A stretch of 6,002 bases of DNA from Candidatus Heimdallarchaeota archaeon (GTDB lineage Archaea > Asgardarchaeota > Heimdallarchaeia > Heimdallarchaeales > Kariarchaeaceae): the NCBI GenBank assembly GCA_029882335.1, contig JAOUKW010000257.1, positions 1-6,002 on the forward strand, written 5' to 3'. The notes beneath the pieces are model-generated. The model had not been told where the DNA came from. It was given only the letters and a program-made list of their open reading frames with translations, and searched no databases. Position 1 is the stretch's first letter. The number at the start of each line of letters is the position of its first letter. Positions 1-4,950 of the stretch are shown in pieces. The position numbers were made by a program, and so were the translations under genes.

Positions 1-1
1 A

Positions 2-6
2 GAGGT
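2..6 (+). promoter_or_regulatory. Shine-Dalgarno site of uS3
   Basis: GAGGT lies six bases before the ATG at 13 and supports that start. The window begins just upstream, so the preceding gene (uL22 in the usual archaeal order) is not visible. Confidence 0.75.
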
Positions 7-12
7 ATAATC

Positions 13-816
13 ATGCCAAATAGTATCAAAAATTTTACAGAAAGAAGACTCAATACAACCTTTTTAGACGAGTATTTTAAAGATAAACTCGCCCCTGCTG
101 AATATGGTTACATGATTTATCAACCCTCCTCTACTGTTACCAAGATTGTACTAAAAGTAGGAAGAGTCGGATTGGCTATTGGTAGAAGAGGAAAAAATAT
201 AATGATGATTTCAAGTGATGTGAAGAAGATATTAAACAATCCCAATGTCCAAATTGAAGTTGAAGCATTAGAAGAGCCTGAAATATACCCACAAGTGATG
301 GCTGCCAGATTGGCCGCGTCCCTAGAAAGAGGTAGACATTTTAGGAGATCTGCTTATGGTACTATTCGACGAATTATGGCTAGTGGAGCACTTGGATGTC
401 AAATTAGCGTATCTGGTAAGATTACCTCTCAAAGAGCAAGAGTAGAAAACTTTAGAGAAGGTTTTGTTGCTAAAACAGGTGACCCTGCAACCAAATGGGT
501 TTTAATAGGAAAATCTACTGCAAAAATTAAAAGAGGTACATTAGGAATTACTATTCTTATAATGAAACCAGAAAGTATATTACCCGATTTTGTTGAAATT
601 ACTGCAGATCCCTCTCATACCAGTAGAGAAATTCTAAAGGAAAGAGATGATGAGGATGAATTTCTATTGGATGATTATGAAGGAACTGAAACAATTGATG
701 AAGAATTCGGAGATCTAGAAGAATTAGAAACATCAAATGAAATCCCTCGAGTTGCATCTGAAGCATTAGAAGAAGATGATGAGGAAGATTTTGGTGATTT
801 GGAGGAGATAGAATAA
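13..816 (+). CDS. rps3: 30S ribosomal protein uS3 with acidic C-terminal tail
   Basis: uS3 sits on the head of the small subunit at the mRNA entry channel. The 267-residue product has a type-2 KH domain with its GxxG loop as GRRG (residues 57-60, in VGLAIGRRGKNI). The uS3 C-terminal domain follows, with GALGCQISVSGKI (125-137) and GTLGITILIM-KPESILPDFVEI (175-196). From about residue 205 the protein becomes a highly acidic, probably disordered tail of about 60 residues, beyond the usual archaeal end. The tail contains a repeated motif, FGDLEELE (232-239) and FGDLEEIE (260-267, the very C-terminus). The ATG is supported by an SD. The last codons (GAG-GAG-rich) supply the SD for uL29, whose ATG overlaps the stop by one base. 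The identity is certain; the role of the tail is unknown. Confidence 0.97.
   Translation: MPNSIKNFTERRLNTTFLDEYFKDKLAPAEYGYMIYQPSSTVTKIVLKVGRVGLAIGRRGKNIMMISSDVKKILNNPNVQIEVEALEEPEIYPQVMAARLAASLERGRHFRRSAYGTIRRIMASGALGCQISVSGKITSQRARVENFREGFVAKTGDPATKWVLIGKSTAKIKRGTLGITILIMKPESILPDFVEITADPSHTSREILKERDDEDEFLLDDYEGTETIDEEFGDLEELETSNEIPRVASEALEEDDEEDFGDLEEIE
801..809 (+). promoter_or_regulatory. Shine-Dalgarno site of uL29 inside the uS3 acidic tail
   Basis: GGAGGAGAT lies six bases before the uL29 ATG at 816. The same bases encode acidic residues (LEEI) of the uS3 tail, so the tail's GAG codons double as the ribosome-binding site. Confidence 0.8.
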
Positions 817-1031
817 TGGCAATCATACGAATGAAAGAAATAAGGAAACTTAATCCAGATCAGAGAAATTCTAGATTAGAACAATATCGTAAAGAATTAA
901 TGGGAATTAAATCTCAATTATCTGCTGGTGGTTCCATAAGCAATCCAAGCAAAATCAAAGAACTTAAAGTTGCTATTGCTAAAATATTGACTGTAAATAG
1001 AGAAGAAGAATTAAAAGCAGTATCAAAATAA
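816..1031 (+). CDS. rpl29: 50S ribosomal protein uL29
   Basis: This 71-residue protein is the expected partner immediately after uS3 and belongs to the large subunit, near the peptide exit tunnel. It shows the family's helical-hairpin pattern. A first helix begins at MKEIRKLNPDQRNSRLEQYRKEL split over residues 6-28, followed by the GGSISNPSKIKELK turn and second helix (38-51), and then the IAKILTVNREEE end (54-65). The ATG overlaps the TAA of uS3 (ATAATGG context), with an SD GGAGGAGAT at 801-809 inside the uS3 tail codons, so the two genes are probably translationally coupled. The length is normal for the family. Confidence 0.96.
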   Translation: MAIIRMKEIRKLNPDQRNSRLEQYRKELMGIKSQLSAGGSISNPSKIKELKVAIAKILTVNREEELKAVSK

Positions 1032-1068
1032 CTTAATACTAATACTTCATAATCAAATTAAGCATTTT

Positions 1069-1383
1069 ATGAATGATCTAATTTCCAAGAAAAAAATACG
1101 AGAATTACTTAATTCCACTTTGGATAATCAAACTATAGAAATTCTCCATCATTCAGATCCATCAATAATTGGTATTAAAGGTGTTATTCAATTGGAAACA
1201 AAAAATTGTCTTGTCATAAATACCTTAAAAACGGATAAATTAACAATTTCTAAGAAAATAATTGTTGAAAAACGTTCTGGAAAATTTATATTTATTGTAA
1301 ATCAGACCGCACTCATCATAGATGGAAATATACTGTATGGGAATCTAAAAACACGTAAGAAGCGAAAATACAAAGGTTGGTAG
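1069..1383 (+). CDS. rnp1: RNase P protein subunit Rnp1 (p29/Pop4 family)
   Basis: This is a protein subunit of archaeal RNase P, the enzyme that removes 5' leaders from pre-tRNA; the homologue of eukaryotic Pop4/Rpp29. The 104-residue product has the p29 Sm-like barrel signature. DPSIIGIKGVIQLETKNCLVI (30-50, given here as one motif region) matches the family's GxxGxVxxETKNxLVI pattern. The C-terminal strand and basic end are IIDGNILYGNLKTRKKRK (83-100). Its position between uL29 and uS17 is the usual archaeal one; the aIF1 gene found there in some archaea is absent. There are 37 bases after the uL29 stop, and no SD is visible before the ATG (AAATTAAGCATTTT precedes it), unlike every ribosomal gene here. 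The TAG stop forms part of a perfect hairpin. The start is less certain than the identity. Confidence 0.9.
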   Translation: MNDLISKKKIRELLNSTLDNQTIEILHHSDPSIIGIKGVIQLETKNCLVINTLKTDKLTISKKIIVEKRSGKFIFIVNQTALIIDGNILYGNLKTRKKRKYKGW

Positions 1384-1400
1384 TAAAATGCTTTTTACTA
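1381..1400 (+). terminator. Perfect hairpin on the rnp1 stop codon, possible terminator or processing site
   Basis: TAGTAAAA (1381-1388) and TTTTACTA (1393-1400) pair over 8 bp around the loop TGCT. The first three bases are the rnp1 stop. The position at the end of the first gene block suggests 3'-end formation or RNA stabilisation. No long T-run follows directly, so termination is inferred only. Confidence 0.45.
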
Positions 1401-1427
1401 TGAACTAACTCATCAGATGCATTATGA

Positions 1428-1447
1428 TATGAATTTGTAATTTCATA
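1428..1447 (+). repeat. Small inverted repeat
   Basis: TATGAA (1428-1433) and TTCATA (1442-1447) flank an 8-base spacer. It is a weak AT-rich stem upstream of the TATA-like box and may be chance in this base composition. Confidence 0.3.
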
Positions 1448-1473
1448 GCTGTTTAATATCTATTTATTTATTA

Positions 1474-1488
1474 ATAATAATATAAAAA
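1474..1488 (+). promoter_or_regulatory. Candidate archaeal promoter (TATA-like box)
   Basis: TATAAAAA (1481-1488) is preceded by A-rich AATAATAA, compatible with a BRE plus TATA box. Start sites usually lie about 22-27 bases downstream, which would put a start near 1505-1512, just before the structured segment and upstream of uS17. The region is AT-rich, so a chance match is possible. Confidence 0.4.
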
Positions 1489-1507
1489 AGAAATTAGATA
1501 ATAGCAA

Positions 1508-1635
1508 TTATCACCCACCTCCTGATGGATCCATTCATATATGGATCAGGAAAATAGCCTTCTTGGAATATCAGGTTCCACAGTGTAAATTATCGAATCA
1601 TCGATAACCCTCGTTTACAGACTTTCAGGTTATTT
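1508..1635 (+). ncRNA. Candidate structured leader or small RNA upstream of uS17
   Basis: Three hairpins follow one another in a non-coding stretch. The first is TCCT (1520-1523) with AGGA (1548-1551), plus GATCCAT (1528-1534) with ATGGATC (1541-1547), with a GATG bulge. The second is TGGAA (1564-1568) with TTCCA (1576-1580). The third is TGTAAA-TTATCGA (1584-1596) with TCGATAA (1601-1607) and TTTACA (1614-1619), 13 bp in all, with a six-base bulge CCCTCG (1608-1613). CACCTCCT (1516-1523) equals the 3' end typical of archaeal 16S rRNA. No tRNA, 5S, C/D or clear H/ACA signature is seen. It could be a 5' leader of the uS17 block or a separate RNA. The ends are guesses and the strand is inferred from the neighbouring genes. 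Confidence 0.4.
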
Positions 1636-1638
1636 TCA

Positions 1639-1650
1639 TTGTATTTACAA
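1639..1650. repeat. Palindrome TTGTA-TT-TACAA, copy 1
   Basis: This is a 12-base perfect dyad (5-bp arms, 2-base centre) lying 34 bases before the uS17 ATG. The same arms recur at 4779-4790, also between a structured segment and a ribosomal gene. The two-base centre fits a DNA-binding dyad better than an RNA hairpin. Confidence 0.4.
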
Positions 1651-1672
1651 AATTGTGGAATAATTGTTATTT

Positions 1673-1677
1673 GAGGG
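1673..1677 (+). promoter_or_regulatory. Shine-Dalgarno site that sets the uS17 start
   Basis: GAGGG lies seven bases before the ATG at 1685. It favours that ATG over the in-frame TTG at 1664, which would lie upstream of the SD. It is complementary to CCCTC at 1608-1612 in the preceding hairpin bulge. Confidence 0.75.
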
Positions 1678-1684
1678 AATTAAC

Positions 1685-2026
1685 ATGAGTGTTCGTGTAA
1701 AAAACTTAGGAATTAGTGCAAGCCCTCCAACCAAGGAATGCAATGATAAATTATGCCCTTGGCATGGTAGTTTGCCAGTACGTGGTCGTATTATTGAAGG
1801 TATGGTCAAAACATCCAAGATGGAACGTTCTGCAATTATAGTTAGAGATTTTCTTCATCTTGTCAGTAAATATGATCGATATGAAAGAAGAAGAGGGGCC
1901 TTAACGGTTAGAAATCCTTCTTGCATTGATGCAAAACCTGGTGATATGGTAAAAGTCATTGAATGCAGACATTTAGCAAAAAGTATCAGTTTTGTTATTG
2001 TCGAAATTTTAGACATAAAGAAGTAG
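1685..2026 (+). CDS. rps17: 30S ribosomal protein uS17
   Basis: This primary-binding protein of the small-subunit body contacts 16S rRNA. The 113-residue product begins MSVRVKNLGI and carries the archaeal uS17 signatures CNDKLCPWHGSLPVRG (19-34), a basic KYDRYERRRGALTVRNPSCI region (about 63-82), and the closing GDMVKVIECRHLAKSISFV. An upstream in-frame TTG at 1664 would add seven residues, but the SD at 1673-1677 and the family N-terminus support 1685. It opens the second gene block; uL14 follows after 10 bases, with its SD (AGGTG) overlapping the uS17 stop. Confidence 0.97.
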   Translation: MSVRVKNLGISASPPTKECNDKLCPWHGSLPVRGRIIEGMVKTSKMERSAIIVRDFLHLVSKYDRYERRRGALTVRNPSCIDAKPGDMVKVIECRHLAKSISFVIVEILDIKK

Positions 2027-2036
2027 GTGTAATAAA

Positions 2037-2453
2037 ATGGCAAAGAGAAAAGCAGCAGGTACTCCAAGAATCCATTCAACCTATGGATTACAAAATGGAT
2101 CAAAAATTAAAGTAGCAGATAATTCTGGTGCAAGAATTGTAGAAATTATTACTGTAGCAGGGTATAGAGGTAGATTAAATAGATATCCAAAAGCATCAGT
2201 TGGTGATATGGTAATTGCTAGTGTTAAGAAAGGCAGTCCTAAAATGAGAAGAACAATTGTTAGAGCAATTGTTGTCAGACAAAGACGACCATATAGAAGA
2301 GAATCGGGTGAAATAATCCAGTTTGAAGATAATGCAGTAGTGATAGTTAACCCACAGGGTGATCCTAGATCTAATGAAGCAAAAGGGCCTATTGCCAGAG
2401 AAGCTATTTCAAGATGGCCTAGAATTGGAACAATAGCGAGTACGGTGATATAA
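2037..2453 (+). CDS. rpl14: 50S ribosomal protein uL14
   Basis: uL14 lies on the subunit interface of the large subunit. The 138-residue product has the typical archaeal basic N-terminal extension, then LQNGSKIKVADNSGARIVEI (18-37, the family core). GDMVIASVKKGSPKMRR (56-72) and the closing motif AREAISRWPRIGTIASTVI (120-138) follow, the latter resembling the usual WPxIxxxAxxVV ending. The SD AGGTG at 2025-2029 is seven bases before the ATG. The stop overlaps the uL24 start by one base, so the two are probably coupled. Confidence 0.97.
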   Translation: MAKRKAAGTPRIHSTYGLQNGSKIKVADNSGARIVEIITVAGYRGRLNRYPKASVGDMVIASVKKGSPKMRRTIVRAIVVRQRRPYRRESGEIIQFEDNAVVIVNPQGDPRSNEAKGPIAREAISRWPRIGTIASTVI

Positions 2454-3016
2454 TGAGACCAAAGAGTAAAAAACCAAGAAAGCAAAGAGCTTATATTAGA
2501 TCGATTCCTAAAAATGAGAATCATAAATTAATGTCAGCTAATTTAAGTGAAGATTTACGCAAGAAAAAAGGATTTAGATCTTTACCTCTTCGAGTTGGTG
2601 ATACTGTTTTGATTGTTCGTGGTGGAATGAAGGGTAGGAGTGGTAAAATTAGTAGAGTTCTTCCCCAAAAACAAAGAATATTCATTAATAAAGTAGTGAA
2701 GAGAAAAACAGATAATACAGAAATACCTGTACCCATTCATCCATCAAATGTGGTTATCACAAAGTATGTTGAGAAGGATAGAGTCAGATTAGAATTAATT
2801 AATAGAAGAATCAAGGACGAAGCAGAAAAACTCGATATTGATGCTATAATGGCTCTTGTTGATGAGGAAGATGAAGAAGTAATTGAAATAGATGAAGACG
2901 AATCTACCGATGATATGGAATTACTGGAAGATGGTGAATTAGATGATGATGAAATCGAATTACTCGATGAAGATGAAATCGATGAGCAAGTTATCGATGA
3001 GAAGGAGGATGCATAA
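2453..3016 (+). CDS. rpl24: 50S ribosomal protein uL24 with long acidic C-terminal tail
   Basis: uL24 is an assembly-initiating large-subunit protein beside the peptide exit tunnel. The 187-residue product starts with a basic segment (RPKSKKPRKQRAYIR). It then has a KOW-type domain, with LRVGDTVLIVRGGMKGRSGK at 46-65, and the family's VPIHPSNVVITKY (93-105). The conserved part ends near residue 126, close to the usual archaeal length. About 60 further residues (127-187) are mostly Asp and Glu interspersed with Ile and Leu (for example DDDEIELLDEDEIDE, 164-178). This gives a strongly acidic, low-complexity tail. The ATG overlaps the uL14 TAA by one base, with GGTGAT at 2444-2449 as SD. The final codons provide the SD for eS4. 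The tail's function is unknown. Confidence 0.95.
   Translation: MRPKSKKPRKQRAYIRSIPKNENHKLMSANLSEDLRKKKGFRSLPLRVGDTVLIVRGGMKGRSGKISRVLPQKQRIFINKVVKRKTDNTEIPVPIHPSNVVITKYVEKDRVRLELINRRIKDEAEKLDIDAIMALVDEEDEEVIEIDEDESTDDMELLEDGELDDDEIELLDEDEIDEQVIDEKEDA
3004..3010 (+). promoter_or_regulatory. Shine-Dalgarno site of eS4 inside the uL24 tail
   Basis: GGAGGAT, five bases before the eS4 ATG at 3016, overlaps the last acidic codons of uL24 (KEDA). This is the second case here in which an acidic tail encodes the next gene's ribosome-binding site. Confidence 0.8.
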
Positions 3017-3774
3017 TGACTAGGGCAGGTAAACGTTATCACCAAAAAAGGGTATCTTCACCCAAGATTTGGCCTGTAACTAGAAAAGGAACCAAATTTT
3101 TACCAAAAATATCACCAGGTCCTCATTCTAAAGAATACAGCATGCCATTACTCATATTACTACGAGACAATCTTAAATTGGGTCAATCTCGAAAGGAAAT
3201 CAAAAGAATTTTATCATCTAGAAGTGTATTAATTGATGGTAAAATAAGAACAAATGATAAATTCCCTGTAGGTCATATGGATATTGTAGAGCTACCTTCT
3301 TTAAAGAAAGCATATAGAATACAGATTCATACATCAAACAAGTTAAGGGCAATTGAAATTCCATTAAAAGATAAAACAAGTAAAGTCTGTAAGGTTGTTG
3401 GTAAACGCACTATAAAGGGTGGAGATTTCCAAATTTCTCTACATGATGGAAGAAATATCGTTGTTGGGAAACGAACAAAACATGCCAAGGAAATTTCAAC
3501 CCAATCATCAATTAGAATTACCCTTCCTGGACAAACAATTAAAGATGTATTTCCCCTAGAAGAAAACGTTCGAGCGATGGTTACTGAGGGTAGACATCAA
3601 GGAAAAATAGGAACTATCATGGAAATTGATAGGAGATATGGTCCCAAAGCATCAGAGGTTATCTTTCAAGATGATGATAATAAAGAATTATCTCGATTTA
3701 GAACTGCCTTAGATTATGTTTTTGTTTTAGGCCCAAGTCTTCAATTAGATAGAGGTGATGTAAATGAGCAATGA
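3016..3774 (+). CDS. rps4e: 30S ribosomal protein eS4
   Basis: eS4 is an archaeal/eukaryotic small-subunit protein absent from bacteria, which anchors the domain assignment. The 252-residue product has an N-terminal zone with the characteristic KIWPVTRKGTKF (17-28) and SPGPHSKEYSMPL (33-45). An S4-type RNA-binding domain (about 43-105, including RKEIKRILSSRSVLIDGKIR) follows, then a middle domain with HDGRNIVVG (143-151). A KOW segment covers about 183-205, with VTEGRHQGKIGTIMEI. It begins on the stop of uL24 (one-base overlap). Its 3' end overlaps uL5 by 11 bases in another frame. Length is normal for the family. Confidence 0.97.
   Translation: MTRAGKRYHQKRVSSPKIWPVTRKGTKFLPKISPGPHSKEYSMPLLILLRDNLKLGQSRKEIKRILSSRSVLIDGKIRTNDKFPVGHMDIVELPSLKKAYRIQIHTSNKLRAIEIPLKDKTSKVCKVVGKRTIKGGDFQISLHDGRNIVVGKRTKHAKEISTQSSIRITLPGQTIKDVFPLEENVRAMVTEGRHQGKIGTIMEIDRRYGPKASEVIFQDDDNKELSRFRTALDYVFVLGPSLQLDRGDVNEQ
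3752..3759 (+). promoter_or_regulatory. Shine-Dalgarno site of uL5 within eS4
   Basis: GAGGTGAT, a full-length match to the archaeal anti-SD, is four bases before the uL5 ATG at 3764. It supports this start despite the 11-base overlap with eS4. Confidence 0.85.
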
Positions 3775-4315
3775 GTTGCCAATAAAAGAATATAATGAAA
3801 AATGGACGGTCCAGCCAATGTTAAGACCTAAGATTGGAGCTGTTAAGATTAATTGTGCTCTTGGTGTATCTGGTGATCCCATTACAAGAGCTAAAGCGAT
3901 TATTAAAGATTTAACAGGTCAACTACCAACAGAAACCATTGCAAAACAAACTTGGAGAAGTTTTGGTATTCGTAAAGGTCAGCCTGTAGGTGTAACAGTC
4001 ACAATTCGTGGTCAACCAGCTTATGAGTTACTCATGCGTTTATTCCATGCAAAAGATTATAAATTAAAGGTAAAATCTATTGATAGAGCTGGAAATTTTG
4101 GTTTTGGAATAAATGAACATATTGATATCCCAGGAATGGCTTATGATCCTAATTTAGGAATTATTGGTTTTGATGTCTTGGTGCAATTAGAGAGAGCTGG
4201 TTATAGAGTAAAGCGACGAAGAAATCAAAGAAGAAAAGTTGGTGGACATCATCAACTAACCAAAATTGAAACACAAGTTTTTCTAAAAGATAATTACGGT
4301 ATTGAATTAATATAA
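3764..4315 (+). CDS. rpl5: 50S ribosomal protein uL5
   Basis: uL5 binds 5S rRNA and sits in the central protuberance. The 183-residue product contains the N-terminal signature MLRPKIGAVKINCALGVSGD (19-38). FGIRKGQPVGVTVTIRG (67-83) and GNFGFGINEHIDIPGM (110-125) follow, the latter close to the family's NFGFGIxEHxDxPG motif. A basic segment AGYRVKRRRNQRRK (145-158) and an end KDNYGIELI complete it. It closes the second gene block. Its stop is followed by a hairpin and 646 bases without a recognisable gene, where uS14 would normally follow closely. Confidence 0.97.
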   Translation: MSNELPIKEYNEKWTVQPMLRPKIGAVKINCALGVSGDPITRAKAIIKDLTGQLPTETIAKQTWRSFGIRKGQPVGVTVTIRGQPAYELLMRLFHAKDYKLKVKSIDRAGNFGFGINEHIDIPGMAYDPNLGIIGFDVLVQLERAGYRVKRRRNQRRKVGGHHQLTKIETQVFLKDNYGIELI

Positions 4316-4336
4316 AATAAATAAAAACAAAATAAG

Positions 4337-4362
4337 ATGACCTATGATTTATTATAGGTACA
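4337..4362 (+). terminator. Hairpin after uL5, possible terminator or processing site
   Basis: ACCTAT (4340-4345) pairs with ATAGGT (4354-4359) over an 8-base loop, and TG/CA can extend the stem past a bulged A. It lies 24 bases after the uL5 stop and is followed by T-rich AATTTATTTA. This is the same position as the hairpin after rnp1. Termination is inferred. Confidence 0.4.
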
Positions 4363-4433
4363 TGATAATGAATTTATTTACAATATGTATAATTGATTTA
4401 CATGATGGGATAAGTACTTAACATACTAAAACA

Positions 4434-4442
4434 AATATATTT
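4434..4442 (+). promoter_or_regulatory. Weak candidate TATA box before the spacer RNA
   Basis: AATATATTT is preceded by A-rich AAAACAA, compatible with BRE plus TATA. It would place a start near 4463. That would truncate the hairpin at 4443-4483, so either the start or the hairpin assignment may be wrong. A TGTATAAT at 4385-4392 is an alternative box. Confidence 0.25.
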
Positions 4443-4770
4443 CCTAATCTAGTTAGAGATAAATCTTTACTAGAAGGACTAGGTCGCCATCTCCTCGTAG
4501 ACCGATCGAAGGCTCAAAAATTGTCTCAAAAACAATCAGTAAGAAGTCAGATTCTCCCCCAGAGAAGCGTTAGTCAGCAAATAAATCTCAATGATTCCTT
4601 TGCGTGTGATCGACTAATGGAAAAAACACGGAAAACCTGACTCCAATGAACTCTAACCGACTAAGGAGCGATAAGAAGTCACAGAATGAAGTCTCTGCTG
4701 CGTCTTATGATCTACGGGTTAAATAGAAGTCTGGCGACGGCAGGCAGGGAAAGGGTAGAACGTGTGGATA
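4443..4770 (+). ncRNA. Candidate structured non-coding RNA in the uL5-uS14 spacer, family unknown
   Basis: This segment is richer in G and C than its flanks, has no convincing reading frame, and folds on paper into a branched shape. A closing long-range helix pairs GTCGCCA (4483-4489) with TGGCGAC (4732-4738). Local hairpins are CTAGT/ACTAG (4449-4473), ATTGT/ACAAT (4520-4536) and TTCTC/GAGAA (4552-4566). A longer one is TTAGTC/GACTAA (4570-4617) with GCAAA/TTTGC and AATC/GATT inside. AGTCAG (4545-4550) pairs with CTGACT (4637-4642) around the last two. ATAAGA (4671-4676) pairs with TCTTAT (4703-4708), enclosed by TAACC/GGTTA (4654-4721) or, alternatively, by CGTAGA/TCTACG (4496-4501, 4711-4716). 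The size resembles RNase P or SRP RNA, but the hallmark motifs of both are missing. The ends and strand are inferred. Confidence 0.5.
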
Positions 4771-4778
4771 TATGTACT

Positions 4779-4790
4779 TTGTAAATACAA
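4779..4790. repeat. Palindrome TTGTA-AA-TACAA, copy 2
   Basis: It has the same 5-bp arms as the dyad at 1639-1650, differing only in the two-base centre (AA versus TT, so the copies match on opposite strands over 13 bases including a flanking base). It lies just after the structured segment and 171 bases before uS14. Confidence 0.4.
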
Positions 4791-4848
4791 AAAAGATCAT
4801 CATTTATAATAAATAACACTAATGACTAGAAAATATTTGAACAATACT

Positions 4849-4863
4849 AGACAATCATTGTCT
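4849..4863 (+). terminator. Short perfect hairpin, function uncertain
   Basis: AGACAA (4849-4854) and TTGTCT (4858-4863) pair around TCA. It lies between the candidate RNA and the TATA-like box before uS14. It could end an upstream transcript or bind a protein; nothing decides between these. Confidence 0.3.
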
Positions 4864-4876
4864 CTATGTTAACTAC

Positions 4877-4884
4877 TTTATATT
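4877..4884 (+). promoter_or_regulatory. Candidate promoter for the uS14-uS8-uL6 block
   Basis: TTTATATT resembles an archaeal TATA box and would give a start near 4905-4910, with a leader of about 55 bases before uS14. After a 646-base spacer a fresh promoter is plausible, but AT-rich matches are common. Confidence 0.4.
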
Positions 4885-4950
4885 GGAGTTAAGAATATGA
4901 ATATGCTCCTGCACTAAGTTGTAATTTATTTACGAACTGAAAGAAGGATA

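Noticed and set aside
1664..1684. Seven-residue TTG extension of uS17
   Set aside because: The TTG lies upstream of the SD GAGGG, and the ATG at 1685 gives the expected N-terminus.
1384..1684. tRNA, 5S rRNA or C/D box RNA in the first spacer
   Set aside because: There is no T-loop consensus, cloverleaf, 5S core, or matched C (RTGATGA) and D (CTGA) boxes. CTGATGG at 1522-1528 is only an imperfect C box.
2737..3045. Serine-rich reverse-strand reading frame opposite the uL24 tail
   Set aside because: It is the antisense shadow of Asp/Glu codons; the + strand uL24 and eS4 are certain. The other reverse-strand frames opposite uS3, uS17, uL14 and uL24 are rejected for the same reason.
4646..4726. 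26-codon open frame starting at ATG 4646
   Set aside because: There is no SD, its sequence lies within predicted stems of the candidate RNA, and it resembles no family I know.
4443..4770. RNase P RNA in the large spacer
   Set aside because: The length and an ACAGAA at 4681-4686 are suggestive, and Rnp1 is nearby, but the GGAAAGTCC-like P4 strand and the AGAGCGCACC-type region were not found on either strand, and about 90 structured bases follow ACAGAA where the RNA should nearly end.
4443..4770. SRP (7S) RNA in the large spacer
   Set aside because: The length fits, but the helix 8 signature (GGAAGG with AGCAG) and the UGUNR-type 5' domain motif are not seen in a plausible arrangement on either strand.
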